Source of the DNA: Nitratireductor indicus C115
Lineage (GTDB): Bacteria; Pseudomonadota; Alphaproteobacteria; Rhizobiales; Rhizobiaceae
Assembly (NCBI RefSeq): GCF_000300515.1
Contig: NZ_AMSI01000011.1
Span: 62,001 to 126,000 of the forward strand
Length of the DNA: 64,000 bases
Direction of reading: 5' to 3'
The notes under the pieces: model-generated
Databases searched by the model: none
What the model saw: the letters and a program-made list of their open reading frames with translations, nothing else
What the model was told of the DNA's origin: nothing
Part shown: in pieces, positions 18,878 through 27,988 of the stretch
Layout of the letters: each line of letters starts with the position of its first letter
Position numbering within the stretch: position 1 is the first letter of the stretch
Position numbers and translations under genes: made by a program

Positions 18878-18972
18878 CGCATTTATGCGACGCCGGGCTG
18901 CCGCCCGGCTGCAAAATGAAGCTCCCGGTTAACGCATTTATGCGACGCCGAGCTACCGCCCGGCTGCAAAAT
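18878..18972. repeat. Second doublet of the 40-bp palindromic repeat
   Basis: Copies at 18878-18917 and 18933-18972 match those at 8811-8904 (CGCATTTATGCG, ACGCCGGGCTG, CCGCCCGGC, TGCAAAATG). As there, two copies sit in tandem with about 15 bases between, and the second ends directly at a minus-strand stop codon, here that of the polyprenyl synthase gene. Confidence 0.85.
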
Positions 18973-18973
18973 G

Positions 18974-19987
18974 CTATGTAACCCGCGAAATACAGAAGTC
19001 GATCACGTCGAGAAGCGCGTCCTTCTGCGGCGACGGCTTGAGGGGCGCCAACGCATCGCGGGCAATTTCACCGAAATGACGCGCACGGCCGATCGTGTCA
19101 CCGATGGCGCCGTTCTTGTTCATGATGCCGATGGCCTTTTCGAGCGCGGCATCGTCGCACTCGTTTTCCTCAATGGCACTCTTCCAGAAAGCACGTTCTT
19201 CGGCACTGCCGCGCCGGTAGCTCAGAATGACAGGAAGCGTCACCTTGCCCTCACGGAAGTCGTCGCCGACATTCTTGCCAAGATCGCTGCTCTTACCACC
19301 ATAATCCAACGCATCGTCGACGAGCTGGAAGGCGAGCCCCAGATTGGTACCGTAGGAACGGAGCGCGGCACGGTCGCTGCGCGAGGCATCGGCAACCACC
19401 GGGCCAACCTCCGCCGCAGCGGAGAAAAGGGCTGCCGTCTTCGCCTTGATGACAGCCAGATAGTCATCTTCCGTGGTGTCCAGATTCTTGGCCACGCCAA
19501 GCTGCATGACCTCGCCTTCGGCAATGATACAGGCCGCACCGGACAGAATATCCAGAGCTTCGAGCAAACCCACGTCAACCATCATGCGAAAAGCCTGGCC
19601 AAGCAGGAAATCGCCGACGAGAACGCTCGCCTGGTTGCCCCAGATCATGCGCGCCGTCTTGCGGCCACGGCGCAGATCGCTTTCATCCACCACATCGTCG
19701 TGCAGAAGCGTGGCCGTGTGCATGAACTCGACACTAGTGGCGAGCTTCACATGCGCCTCGCCCGAATAGCCGAACATCTGGGCTGCAGCGAGCGTCACCA
19801 TCGGGCGAAGGCGTTTGCCACCGGAATCGATAAGGTGCTTTGCAAGCTCGGGGATCAGTTCGACATCCGAGCCGGCCTTCGACAGAATCAGCTCATTGAC
19901 CCGCGCCATTTCAGGCGCGGTCAGTTCCACAAGACGCGCAACCGACGCCTGCGCCCGCTTTCCATCAAGATTCAACACGACACCCAC
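18974..19987 (-). CDS. ispB: Polyprenyl (octaprenyl/decaprenyl-type) diphosphate synthase
   Basis: Trans-prenyltransferase that builds the ubiquinone side chain from FPP and IPP. Both Asp-rich motifs are present: LLHDDVVDESDLRRG and FQLVDDALDYGG. GGKRLRPMVTLAAA marks the substrate-binding N-terminal helix region. The start is a GTG at 19987 (VGVVLNLDGKRAQ) with GGAGG 7 bases upstream, giving 337 residues; an open frame extends 39 codons further without a ribosome site. Chain length (C40 or C50) cannot be read reliably. It is divergent from the DUF2007 gene. Confidence 0.95.
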   Translation of the reverse strand: MGVVLNLDGKRAQASVARLVELTAPEMARVNELILSKAGSDVELIPELAKHLIDSGGKRLRPMVTLAAAQMFGYSGEAHVKLATSVEFMHTATLLHDDVVDESDLRRGRKTARMIWGNQASVLVGDFLLGQAFRMMVDVGLLEALDILSGAACIIAEGEVMQLGVAKNLDTTEDDYLAVIKAKTAALFSAAAEVGPVVADASRSDRAALRSYGTNLGLAFQLVDDALDYGGKSSDLGKNVGDDFREGKVTLPVILSYRRGSAEERAFWKSAIEENECDDAALEKAIGIMNKNGAIGDTIGRARHFGEIARDALAPLKPSPQKDALLDVIDFCISRVT

Positions 19988-20157
19988 AGATGGACCTCCA
20001 TTCGCGGCCAGAGTAAGCCGGCTTTCTTCACGAGCCTCTTTCAAGCCCGGCGACTTTAGTGCTGCCCGCCCCGCAGGGGCAAGCGGCGAATGCGCGCGCC
20101 CCACTCTTCCACACGAAGTCGTTTACAGCGCTCCGGCAAACTGTCAACGTCGCGCTT

Positions 20158-20394
20158 ATGCTTGAGCTTATCCGCACCAACGACCCTGTGTTGATTTCCT
20201 TCGTCGAAAGCCTGCTGCGCGATGCAGAGATAGGCTTCTTCGTCGCCGACCAGAACATGAGCATTCTTGAGGGGTCGCTCGGCATTCTGCCGCGCCGGGT
20301 CATGGTGGATCGGGAGGAAGCTGAACGAGCGCGGCAGTTGCTGCGCGATGCTGGCATCGAGCATGAAACGCGGCCGGACAATGACAATGGCTAG
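20158..20394 (+). CDS. DUF2007 domain protein
   Basis: A 78-residue protein filling the DUF2007 (putative signal-transducing, alpha/beta plait-like) family. It opens MLELIRTNDPVLISFVESLL and contains AEIGFFVADQNMSILEGSLG and RRVMVDREEAERARQLLRDAGI. This pattern of a small protein directing attention to neighbouring enzymes is common in Proteobacteria, but its function is not known. Its stop codon overlaps the start of the methyltransferase gene by 8 bases, so the two are translationally coupled. Confidence 0.85.
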   Translation: MLELIRTNDPVLISFVESLLRDAEIGFFVADQNMSILEGSLGILPRRVMVDREEAERARQLLRDAGIEHETRPDNDNG

Positions 20395-21199
20395 GACATT
20401 GGAGGGGCCTGCGAGCGATGGGGCCGAGCCGCCGGGTCATCGTTTCAGCGTCGATTCCTTTCATCGCGATGCCTTCCGTCTTGTGCAGCCGTTGGGCCAT
20501 GGACACCGATCGGGCATAGACGCGATGCTGCTTGCCGCAGCCCTTCCCGAAGGTTTTTCGGGATCATTGGCCGATCTCGGTGCGGGGGCGGGCGCGGCCG
20601 GCTTCGCAGCCGCCGCACGCCTGCCCGGCGTGCACGCCACCCTCGTGGAGATGCATCCGCTGATGGCCGATTGCGCCCGCCGCAGCATCGCCCTTCCCCA
20701 CAATTCTTTTCTTGCGGATCGCCTTTCGGTGATCGAAGCCGATGTCGCCCTTCAGGGAAGTGCCCGCGAGGCGGCCGGACTGACCCGCGAGACCTTCGAT
20801 GCGGTGATCATGAACCCGCCCTTCAACCATGCCGGCGACCGCGCCACACCCGATGCGTTGAAACGGACCGCCCATGTGATGAGCGAAGGGCTCTTCGAAC
20901 AATGGATCCGCACTGCTGCCGCCATTGCCAGGCCGGGCGGGCTTCTGGCACTGATCGCCAGACCCGCCTCGCTTGGCCCCATCCTTGCTGCCATGGAGAG
21001 GCGTTTTGCGGGAGCGGAGATCGTTCCCGTGCATCCCGATGCGGACAAGCCGGCGATCCGCATCGTGATCAGGGCGCGCAAGGGCAGCAGGGCAGGCCTT
21101 GGGCTCTTGCCCCCCATGATACTGCACACCGCCAGCGGCGGCGTTTCGGAAAGGGCCGATGCGCTGGCAAACGGGCGTGCGAGCCTTTTTTCCGGCTGA
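20387..21199 (+). CDS. Class I SAM-dependent methyltransferase, TrmN6-like
   Basis: A 270-residue methyltransferase with motif I in LADLGAGAGAAGFAAAARLPG, an acidic motif II (HATLVEMHP) and the NPPF catalytic motif (FDAVIMNPPFNHAGDRATPD) of N6-adenine/N5-glutamine methyltransferases. The overall layout (HRSGIDAMLLAAALPEG opening) is that of the tRNA1(Val) A37 N6-methyltransferase group (TrmN6/YfiC). The ATG at 20387 overlaps the DUF2007 stop; an ATG two codons earlier is also possible. RNA substrate is inferred from the family, not proven. Confidence 0.88.
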   Translation: MARTLEGPASDGAEPPGHRFSVDSFHRDAFRLVQPLGHGHRSGIDAMLLAAALPEGFSGSLADLGAGAGAAGFAAAARLPGVHATLVEMHPLMADCARRSIALPHNSFLADRLSVIEADVALQGSAREAAGLTRETFDAVIMNPPFNHAGDRATPDALKRTAHVMSEGLFEQWIRTAAAIARPGGLLALIARPASLGPILAAMERRFAGAEIVPVHPDADKPAIRIVIRARKGSRAGLGLLPPMILHTASGGVSERADALANGRASLFSG

Positions 21200-21280
21200 A
21201 ACAGCAGCGCCATTGCGCGGCCAACATCAATGCCTACATGATTAAAACCTGAAACCGTCCATTCCAGGAGCGCCGAGAGC

Positions 21281-22165
21281 TTGCGACGCCTTTTCAACCG
21301 ACTGATCCCCAAGAGCCTGCGCGGCAACGCCGTGACCATTCCGGTGGTGCGCCTTTCGGGCGCCATCATGGCTTCCGGAAGTCCGATGCGCCCGGCATTG
21401 TCGCTGGCGACGACGGCGGGCGTGATAGAGAAGGCCTTCGCCTTTCCCGACGCACCGGCTGTTGCCTTTGCGATCAACTCTCCCGGCGGTTCGCCCGTGC
21501 AGTCGCGGCTGATCTTCAAGCGCATCCGCGACCTTGCTGCCGAGAAGAACAGGCGCGTCTTCATGTTTGTCGAGGATGTTGCGGCCTCGGGCGGCTACAT
21601 GATCGCGCTTGCCGGCGATGAGATCATTGCCGACCCGTCCTCCATCGTGGGGTCCATCGGCGTGGTTTCTGCCGGCTTCGGCTTCCAGGAGATGATCAAG
21701 AAAATCGGCGTCGAGCGGCGTGTGCACACCGCAGGCAAGAACAAGGCGATTCTCGATCCGTTCCAGCCCGAGCGCAAGGAGGATGTGGAGCGGCTGAAAG
21801 CGTTGCAGCTCGACATTCACGACACCTTCATCGGCATGGTGAAGGAGCGGCGCGGCGCCAAACTCGCCGACGATCCCGAACTCTTCACCGGTGCCTTCTG
21901 GACCGGTGAGCGCGGGCTGTCGCTCGGCCTTGTCGATGGGCTCGGCGACATGCGCTCCGTTCTGAAGGACCGCTATGGACCCAAGACAAAACTCGCCCTC
22001 ATCACACCGCAGCGCGGGCTCTTCGGCCGCAAACTCGGCATACTGGGCAGCATCGGCCACGGTGCCGGCGCCGGCGATCTGGGTGCGGCCCTTGCCGGCA
22101 ATGCAGCTTCGGGCCTGATCGAGGCTGCCGAAGAACAGGCACTTTGGAGCCGTTACGGGCTTTGA
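21281..22165 (+). CDS. S49-family serine peptidase (SppA/SohB-like)
   Basis: A 294-residue single-domain signal-peptide-peptidase-like enzyme. AINSPGGSPVQSRLIFKRI is the N-terminal oxyanion region, VEDVAASGGYMIALAGDEI carries the catalytic Ser (SGGY), and SSIVGSIGVVSAGFGFQEM follows, with the Lys expected in VHTAGKNKAILDPF. There is no evident N-terminal membrane segment, so it may be cytoplasmic or peripheral. The start appears to be TTG at 21281 with an AGGAG 10 bases upstream. The small membrane-protein gene follows in the same direction. Confidence 0.9.
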   Translation: MRRLFNRLIPKSLRGNAVTIPVVRLSGAIMASGSPMRPALSLATTAGVIEKAFAFPDAPAVAFAINSPGGSPVQSRLIFKRIRDLAAEKNRRVFMFVEDVAASGGYMIALAGDEIIADPSSIVGSIGVVSAGFGFQEMIKKIGVERRVHTAGKNKAILDPFQPERKEDVERLKALQLDIHDTFIGMVKERRGAKLADDPELFTGAFWTGERGLSLGLVDGLGDMRSVLKDRYGPKTKLALITPQRGLFGRKLGILGSIGHGAGAGDLGAALAGNAASGLIEAAEEQALWSRYGL

Positions 22166-22213
22166 ACCGCGCAAGAGCACAGATAGAATGTACGGCATGA
22201 TGGAGGCTTGGAA

Positions 22214-22399
22214 ATGCCGCAACTGATCTTCTTCACGGTGGTGGGCGCCGTTGCCTATTGGGGCTACCGGAAATTTCTGCGCGAAGCCGAACGGGTGACA
22301 GCCAAGGTTCAGCGGACACGCAAGGAAGCCGCCAATGGCAGCATGGGAACGCTGGTTCTCGACCCCGAGACCGGCGAATACCGGCTTGCCAAGGACTGA
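22214..22399 (+). CDS. Small single-pass membrane protein
   Basis: Sixty-one residues from the ATG at 22214 with GGAGG 8 bases upstream. The first 18 are hydrophobic (MPQLIFFTVVGAVAYWGY), followed by a basic helix (RKFLREAERVTAKVQRTRK) and a short C-terminal motif, GTLVLDPETGEYRLAKD. Small proteins with this layout are conserved next to S49 peptidases in rhizobia. No function is known. Confidence 0.78.
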   Translation: MPQLIFFTVVGAVAYWGYRKFLREAERVTAKVQRTRKEAANGSMGTLVLDPETGEYRLAKD

Positions 22400-22417
22400 C
22401 ACGAAAAGCCTGTCCCG

Positions 22418-23305
22418 ATGAGCGCACCAGTCCGCATGACCGCGCCTGCCAAGGTGAATCTGGCGCTGCACGTGACCGGGCGGCGTCAGGACGGCTATCA
22501 CCTGCTTGAAAGCTTGGTCGCCTTCACCGGCCATGGAGACCTGATCGAGATCGAGGATGCGCTGGAGGACGAAATCGTCGTTTCCGGCCATTATGCAGCG
22601 CAGGTTCCGCTTGGCGGCGACAATCTTGTCGCGCGTGCGCGCGATCTGCTTCGGGACAAGGCCGGCGGCGATGCCCGCGCCCCCGTGCGCCTTCACCTTG
22701 AAAAGAACCTTCCCATCGCCTCGGGCATCGGCGGCGGGTCGAGCGACGCGGCGGCGGCCCTGAGGCTGCTGGTTGACCATTGGGCGCTCGACATGCGCGA
22801 AGAGGAATTGCTGGCGCTTGGTCTCAGGCTTGGCGCGGACGTGCCCATGTGCCTTGCCGCGCGGCCTCTCGTGGCGCGCGGGATTGGCGAAGCGATCGAG
22901 GCGCTGCCGCATTTCCCGACCCTTCCCATGGTGCTCGTCAACCCGAACCTGCCCCTCATCACCGCCGACGTCTTTTCCGTTCTCGAGTGCCGCGACAACG
23001 CGCCCCTTCCCGAACTCGAACCGCTTCACGACGTGGAGACCGCCACCAGCTGGCTCTCCCTCGCCCGCAACGACCTTGAAGGTCCCGCACGCCAGCTCGT
23101 GCCGCAGATTTCCGACATTCTCGACGAACTTGCCGGAAACGGCGCGACGACCGCGCGCATGTCCGGGTCCGGTGCCACCTGTTTCGGCATCTTCTCTTCC
23201 CAGTCCGAGGCCGAGCGTGCGGGCGCGCATCTTCAGGAAGCGCGGCCCGAATGGTTCGTGATGACGACCCACACCCATGCCGCGGAGGCCAGCCATGGCG
23301 GATAA
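22418..23305 (+). CDS. ispE: 4-diphosphocytidyl-2-C-methyl-D-erythritol kinase
   Basis: GHMP-family kinase phosphorylating CDP-methylerythritol in the MEP route to IPP/DMAPP. Begins MSAPVRMTAPAKVNLALHVTGRR; the ATP-binding motif PIASGIGGGSSDAAAALRLL is intact, as are LGADVPMCLAARP and the C-terminal ARMSGSGATCFGIF. Length 295, normal. The moaB start codon lies inside its last four codons, so the two genes are coupled. Confidence 0.97.
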   Translation: MSAPVRMTAPAKVNLALHVTGRRQDGYHLLESLVAFTGHGDLIEIEDALEDEIVVSGHYAAQVPLGGDNLVARARDLLRDKAGGDARAPVRLHLEKNLPIASGIGGGSSDAAAALRLLVDHWALDMREEELLALGLRLGADVPMCLAARPLVARGIGEAIEALPHFPTLPMVLVNPNLPLITADVFSVLECRDNAPLPELEPLHDVETATSWLSLARNDLEGPARQLVPQISDILDELAGNGATTARMSGSGATCFGIFSSQSEAERAGAHLQEARPEWFVMTTHTHAAEASHGG

Positions 23306-23846
23306 GGCCGAACGCCTCTTCATTCCCGTACGCTTCGCGGTCCTGACCGTTTCAGATACGCGTACTCTGGAGGATGACCGCTCCGGAAACACCCTTGCCG
23401 AACGCATAGAGGCCGCTGGGCATGTTCTCAGCGATCGCAAGATCGTGCCCGACGACGTGGAAGCCATCCGCATGGCGGTGACCTTGTGGTGTGCCGATGC
23501 CGCCATCGACGCGATCGTAACCACTGGCGGCACTGGCTTCACCGGACGAGACGTGACCCCGGAAGCCCTGGAACCGCTGTTCGACAAGCGCATGGACGGC
23601 TTCTCGCAGGTCTTTCACCGCATGTCCTACGACAAGATCGGCACCTCCACCATCCAGTCGCGGGCGACTGCGGGTCTGATCGATCAGACCTTCGTCTTCG
23701 CCCTGCCCGGCTCGCCGGGCGCCTGCCGCGACGCATGGGACGGCATACTGAAGGATCAGTTCGACTACCGGCACATGCCCTGCAACTTCGTCGAGATCAT
23801 GCCGAGGCTGGCCGAGCATCTGAAGCGCGGCGCTTCGGAGCGCTGA
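23295..23846 (+). CDS. moaB: Molybdenum cofactor biosynthesis protein B
   Basis: A 183-residue MoaB/Mog-fold protein, implicated in adenylylating molybdopterin before Mo insertion. Motifs: FAVLTVSDTRTLEDDRSGN, DAIVTTGGTGFTGRDVTPEAL (MPT-binding TTGGTG) and VFALPGSPGACRDAWDGI. The ATG at 23295 overlaps the ispE stop, with GGAGG just upstream. Its role within Mo-cofactor synthesis is inferred from the family; no other moa gene is in the window. Confidence 0.93.
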   Translation: MADKAERLFIPVRFAVLTVSDTRTLEDDRSGNTLAERIEAAGHVLSDRKIVPDDVEAIRMAVTLWCADAAIDAIVTTGGTGFTGRDVTPEALEPLFDKRMDGFSQVFHRMSYDKIGTSTIQSRATAGLIDQTFVFALPGSPGACRDAWDGILKDQFDYRHMPCNFVEIMPRLAEHLKRGASER

Positions 23847-24039
23847 CGCTGCCGTCTGCCTCCAGTCTTCCGTCCCCACTCCATTCCCCTCTTCCCGTGG
23901 ACCTTCCGTTGCGGTCGGGCTCCTCCCATCGCAGGTGCTCCGGCATGGGTAAGACCGTGGGCGGATTTCAGGCGACAGCCGCTCAACCATGATCGAGGAT
24001 GGGAATGCGTCCAGCGAATTTTATGCGTTCACGCGAAAA

Positions 24040-24054
24040 GTTCTTGATTTGTTC
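24040..24054. promoter_or_regulatory. Perfect alphaproteobacterial LexA (SOS) box
   Basis: GTTC at 24040-24043 and GTTC at 24051-24054 are separated by exactly 7 bases, matching the GTTC-N7-GTTC operator of alphaproteobacterial LexA. A perfect ATTCCT-N5-AGGAAT inverted repeat follows at 24057-24073. The site is 110 bases upstream of the radical SAM gene. The rest of the 23847-24163 gap holds no recognisable gene. Confidence 0.7.
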
Positions 24055-24163
24055 TCATTCCTGAAATAGGAATAGATTCATCGAACGGCCCATCGCCACG
24101 GTGCTTCACGTTCATCCCGTATCGCCCGGCAGCCCTTCGAAAGCGCCTATTTTGGAGGCTTTC

Positions 24164-25318
24164 ATGGAACAGATCGCTCGCGCAGACATTACAGCCTTTG
24201 AGGGCGGCGGTGCCGCCATGGCAAATACGATGATCGAACAGTCGGGCATCAGGGTCGACGCGGAGCGGCGTCGCGGACGGGCAGCGGGCATCAACCCTTC
24301 GGGGCGGTACGAGCCGGTCTCGCGACATGTCTTTGACGATGGCTGGGGGTCTATCGAAGAACTTCCGCCCTTCAAGACCGAAGTGCAGGTGGAGCGGCCG
24401 CGCACCATCATCACCCGGAACAGCTCGCCCGACATTTCCTTCGACCGGTCGATCAATCCCTATCGCGGCTGCGAGCATGGGTGCGTCTACTGCTTCGCTC
24501 GCCCCACCCATGCCTATATGGGGCTTTCGGCCGGCCTCGATTTCGAATCCAAGCTTTTTGCCAAGCCGGATGCCGCCCGCCTTCTGGAGCGGGAGCTCGC
24601 CAAGCCCGGTTATCAGCCGCGCACCATCGCAATCGGCACCAATACCGATCCTTATCAGCCCATCGAAAAGAAATTCCGCATCATGCGGGAGATTCTGGAA
24701 GTGCTGGAAAGGCACAAGCACCCTGTCGGCATCGTCACCAAGTCGGCTCTGGTCCTGCGCGACATGGACATTCTTTCGCGTATGGCAGAACAGGGGCTGG
24801 CCAAGGTGGCCCTGTCGATAACGACCCTCGACCGCAAGCTGGCGCGCACGATGGAGCCGCGCGCCGCAACACCTTCGCGGCGGCTTGAAACCGTGCGGGC
24901 GCTTTCCGAGGCGGGCATCCCCACTTCCGTCATGATGGGACCGGTCATTCCCGGCCTTACCGATTGCGAGATCGAACGCATTCTGGAATCGGCAGTCACA
25001 GCCGGCGCGCGCGAGGCGGGCTATATCATCCTGCGCCTTCCACTGGAGGTGAGCCCTATCTTCAAGGACTGGCTGCTGCGCTCCGCACCCGACCGTTACC
25101 GGCACGTCCTGTCGCTTATCCGCTCCATGCGCGGTGGCAAGGATTACGATGCCGAATGGGGAAAACGCATGAAGGGCACGGGGCCCTATGCCTGGCAGAT
25201 CGGCCGCCGTTTCGAGATCGCTGCCAAGCGGCTTGGTCTCAATAAGGAACGGCTGAAATTGCGCTACGACCTCTTCCAGCCACCGCGTCCCGAGGGAGAG
25301 CAGCTGACGCTTCTTTGA
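24164..25318 (+). CDS. PA0069-type radical SAM protein (SplB-like)
   Basis: A 384-residue radical SAM enzyme. The 4Fe-4S/SAM motif is CEHGCVYC (CX3CX2C) in [53 protein letters not shown] and [19 protein letters not shown] are family blocks of the PA0069/Rv2578c group, distantly related to spore photoproduct lyase SplB. The ATG at 24164 has GGAGG 6 bases upstream. The SOS box upstream argues that it responds to DNA damage; a lesion-repair function is plausible but not demonstrated for this group. Confidence 0.88.
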   Translation: MEQIARADITAFEGGGAAMANTMIEQSGIRVDAERRRGRAAGINPSGRYEPVSRHVFDDGWGSIEELPPFKTEVQVERPRTIITRNSSPDISFDRSINPYRGCEHGCVYCFARPTHAYMGLSAGLDFESKLFAKPDAARLLERELAKPGYQPRTIAIGTNTDPYQPIEKKFRIMREILEVLERHKHPVGIVTKSALVLRDMDILSRMAEQGLAKVALSITTLDRKLARTMEPRAATPSRRLETVRALSEAGIPTSVMMGPVIPGLTDCEIERILESAVTAGAREAGYIILRLPLEVSPIFKDWLLRSAPDRYRHVLSLIRSMRGGKDYDAEWGKRMKGTGPYAWQIGRRFEIAAKRLGLNKERLKLRYDLFQPPRPEGEQLTLL

Positions 25319-25604
25319 CGTAAGCCTTTACTCGTGTTTCCGGGCTGCTCCCTGCCGCGGCCCGGAGCGGCGTCCACGGTCTTGTTGCTCCTGCGTTTGC
25401 AGCATGGCGGAACCGTTGGACGTCCGCATCAATACTGAAAGACGGGACATTCCGAGCGTGGGCGAGATCGCGCAGGATACCCGGACATGGACACCTTTCC
25501 CGTCGGCCATATCCCCAGGCAGACGCGGACGCTTCCCGGCCCATCCGCCCCTTTGCCGGGAAGCTCTTGCGGAGAATCGGAAGCGATGCGAGCATCGCCG
25601 CACC

Positions 25605-26288
25605 ATGGCTCGCTCGCGTTCCGATTCTCCCACTCTTTTCGACCTGCCGGTCCGCCCCGACTTCCAGATGGAGGCCGGCCTCATGCGAGACGGCCTTGCT
25701 CCTGTCGCAGGCCTCGACGAAGCCGGTCGCGGGCCCCTCGCCGGCCCGGTGGTTGCGGCTGCCGTCATCCTGAACCAGGACCGGCTGCCAGAGGGGCTCG
25801 ACGATTCCAAGCGGCTCAACGCACAGGCGCGCGACAGGCTTTTCGATGTCATTCTGGAAACAGCCATATCCGTTTCCGTGGCTTCACTTTCAGCAACAAG
25901 CATCGATGCATCGGATATTCTGCGTGCGAGCCTTGAAGCCATGCGCCGTGCGACGCTCGGCCTGTGCACCGCGCCGCTCTTCGCACTGGCTGATGGGCGC
26001 GATGTGCCCCCCGGCCTGCCCTGTCAGGCCCGAGCCGTCATAAAGGGCGACCAGCGCAGCCAGTCCATCGCAGCCGCCTCGATCATCGCCAAGGTTACCC
26101 GCGACCGCATGATGGGCAGAGCTGCGGAGCTCGCGCCATATCATGGGTTCGAAGCGCATATGGGCTATGGCACCAAGCGGCATCGCACCGCCCTCACCGA
26201 GCATGGTGCGATAGTGCGTCTGCATCGGATGAGCTTTGCGCCTTTGCGTGTCGATGCGCCTGCCGACGCCGAAACGCAGGACGTTTAG
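25605..26288 (+). CDS. rnhB: Ribonuclease HII
   Basis: Cleaves RNA in RNA-DNA hybrids and removes ribonucleotides embedded in DNA. The catalytic motif [17 protein letters not shown] is intact (Asp-Glu), and [31 protein letters not shown] and the C-terminal [17 protein letters not shown] follow the type 2 RNase H layout. I choose the ATG at 25605 ([15 protein letters not shown]), giving 227 residues; the frame is open another 67 codons upstream, but that stretch does not resemble the family. It follows the radical SAM gene by 286 bases. Confidence 0.94.
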   Translation: MARSRSDSPTLFDLPVRPDFQMEAGLMRDGLAPVAGLDEAGRGPLAGPVVAAAVILNQDRLPEGLDDSKRLNAQARDRLFDVILETAISVSVASLSATSIDASDILRASLEAMRRATLGLCTAPLFALADGRDVPPGLPCQARAVIKGDQRSQSIAAASIIAKVTRDRMMGRAAELAPYHGFEAHMGYGTKRHRTALTEHGAIVRLHRMSFAPLRVDAPADAETQDV

Positions 26289-26308
26289 CGCTTTTGGTTC
26301 CCGTCAAA

Positions 26309-26407
26309 GCATTTTGCAATCAGATATAATTATCTGGCGCCCGCACAAATGCGGGAAATTTGGAGATGGAGCGGAACAGCGTTTCCATGAAACCATGAAC
26401 CGCTCCA
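26309..26407. repeat. RIME-like two-palindrome intergenic element
   Basis: GCATTTTGCA (26309-26318) is paired with CGCACAAATGCGGG (26343-26356) around a second small stem (CAGATATAATTATCTG). The second module reads GGAGCGG ... CCATGAACCGCTCC, ending at 26407. It lies between the convergent rnhB gene and the atp operon. Confidence 0.75.
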
Positions 26408-26430
26408 GGCCGGCTCCTCCATCATCTGCA

Positions 26431-26463
26431 AAAACAAAAACGCCGCCGGAAACCGGCGGCGTT
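26431..26463 (-). terminator. Terminator of the F0 ATP synthase operon
   Basis: On the minus strand AACGCCGCCGG pairs with CCGGCGGCGTT around a 3-base loop, followed by TTTGTTTTT. It is 26 bases past the atpF stop codon. Confidence 0.9.
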
Positions 26464-26488
26464 CTTAAACTTCAATCCCGAGAGCCGA

Positions 26489-26971
26489 TCAGTTCAGCTT
26501 CGATTTCACTTCCTGCAAAGAAGTCTTGAAGAGATCGGCGCCGGCCTTGGCGTCGACCTTTTCCGACAGAACGCTGCGAGCCGCCTCGACCGCCAGATCG
26601 ACTGCGCTTGCACGCACTTCGTTCACGGCTTCCTGCTCGGCCTGAGCGATCTTCTGCTCGGCCAGCGCGGTGCGACGGGTCACATATTCTTCGGTCTTCT
26701 GCTTGGCTTCCTGCAAGAGCAGATCAGCCTCGTGCTTGGCGGCGCTGACGATGTCCTGCGCCTCCTTCTCGGCTTCCTGACGCTTGCGCTGATATTCAGC
26801 CAGAAGCTGCTGAGCTTCCTCGCGCAGGCGGCGAGCCTCTTCAAGTTCGTTGCGGATGCGATCAGCACGGCCATCGAGGGCCTTGTTGATCATTCCCGGA
26901 ACCTTGAAATAGAACAGTACCGCCAGGAAGAGGATGAGGGCGATGAAGGCCCAGAATGTTGCGTCCATCAT
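26489..26971 (-). CDS. atpF: ATP synthase F0 subunit b
   Basis: One of the two peripheral-stalk subunits linking membrane F0 to F1. The 160 residues have an N-terminal membrane segment (FWAFIALILFLAVLFYFKV) and a long charged coiled coil (DRIRNELEEARRLREEAQQL onward), ending in a conserved SLQEVKSKLN. Rhizobia carry two different b-type subunits; this is the shorter canonical b. It is last in the operon atpI-B-E-F'-F, 9 bases after b'. Confidence 0.96.
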   Translation of the reverse strand: MMDATFWAFIALILFLAVLFYFKVPGMINKALDGRADRIRNELEEARRLREEAQQLLAEYQRKRQEAEKEAQDIVSAAKHEADLLLQEAKQKTEEYVTRRTALAEQKIAQAEQEAVNEVRASAVDLAVEAARSVLSEKVDAKAGADLFKTSLQEVKSKLN

Positions 26972-26980
26972 GGCCCTCTC

Positions 26981-27562
26981 CTACTGCTTCACGGCCTTGA
27001 CGGCAGCTGCCGCCGAAGCCTTGTCGAGACGACCACCCACCAGCTCCTGCACGATGGAGGCTGCGGTGTCTTCGGCGATCGTGCCGACATCGCGCATCGC
27101 GGCGTCCTTGATGGAAGCGATGCGCTTCTCGGCTTCGCCGAGCTTCGCCTCGAGTTCCTTCTCGACGCTCCGCCGTTCGGCATCCGCTTCCACCTTGGCG
27201 GCGTCGCGCGCTTCCTGGCCGATGACGTTGGCTTTCTTGCGGGCCTCGGCCAGCTCCTGCTCGTAAGCAGCAACCGCCTGATCCGCTTCCTCCTTCATGC
27301 GCGCCGCCTGGTCGAGATCCTGAGCGATGCGGTCACGCCGCACTTCCAGAATACCACCGATACGCGGCAGGACCACACGCTTCAGGAACAGGTAGAACAG
27401 CCCGAAGGTGATCGCCAGCCACAGAAGCTGCGAGGGGAAGGTGGACGAATCGAACGGAGGAAAGCCGGCCTTGTGGGCGCCTTCCGACGCCACCCCGGTT
27501 TCCGTATGGGTCGCTTCCGCGGCGTCCTGCGCCGAGGCTGCGAATGCCGATGCCACAAACAT
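26981..27562 (-). CDS. ATP synthase F0 subunit b'
   Basis: Second, divergent peripheral-stalk subunit that pairs with b, as in photosynthetic and other alphaproteobacteria. The 193 residues contain an N-terminal signal-like or Ala-rich stretch, a membrane segment ([20 protein letters not shown], about 51-70) and a long coiled coil ([20 protein letters not shown] onward). It lies between atpE and atpF in the F0 operon. Confidence 0.95.
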   Translation of the reverse strand: MFVASAFAASAQDAAEATHTETGVASEGAHKAGFPPFDSSTFPSQLLWLAITFGLFYLFLKRVVLPRIGGILEVRRDRIAQDLDQAARMKEEADQAVAAYEQELAEARKKANVIGQEARDAAKVEADAERRSVEKELEAKLGEAEKRIASIKDAAMRDVGTIAEDTAASIVQELVGGRLDKASAAAAVKAVKQ

Positions 27563-27631
27563 TGTCTACCTCTTGAAATACCAGCCGGCCGCTACGCAGG
27601 CGACCGGCCCCGCACGTCGTTAAACGCGCGA

Positions 27632-27856
27632 TTATGTGAAGAGGAGAAGCAGAGCGATGAGCAGCGAGAAGATGCCGAGAGCTTCCGTCACGGCGAAGCC
27701 GAAGATCAGGCGGCCGAACTGGCCGTCTGCTGCCGACGGGTTGCGCAGAGCGCCCGACAGGTAGCTGCCGAAGATGTTGCCGAGGCCGAGAGCGGCACCA
27801 GCCATGCCGAGACAGGCGATACCGGCGCCAATTGCCTTTGCTGCTTCAACTTCCAT
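27632..27856 (-). CDS. atpE: ATP synthase F0 subunit c
   Basis: Forms the proton-translocating rotor ring. The 74 residues have two membrane helices with a polar loop ([14 protein letters not shown]). The second helix carries the ion-binding Glu in [20 protein letters not shown]; no sodium-binding Gln/Ser signature is apparent, so protons are expected. AAGGAG precedes the ATG at 27856. Confidence 0.98.
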   Translation of the reverse strand: MEVEAAKAIGAGIACLGMAGAALGLGNIFGSYLSGALRNPSAADGQFGRLIFGFAVTEALGIFSLLIALLLLFT

Positions 27857-27988
27857 TTTAAAACTCCTTGTGATCGCGGATTTGCGTGTTTTCTTCAGAC
27901 TTGGCGGTAACCGCCGGTGAAACCTGTTTCCTGTGACCGGTCCTTCCAGCGTTCAGCGAGAAAGGACCCTACTCCCCTGTTCCAACCA

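Noticed and set aside
16374-18932. 852-codon plus-strand open frame
   Set aside because: Antisense to the TPR-LysM gene, whose signal peptide, TPR units, LysM domain and terminator are clear. The frame has no recognisable domain.
21242-23593. 783-codon minus-strand open frame
   Set aside because: Antisense to the S49 peptidase, small membrane protein and ispE genes, all with good motifs and ribosome sites.
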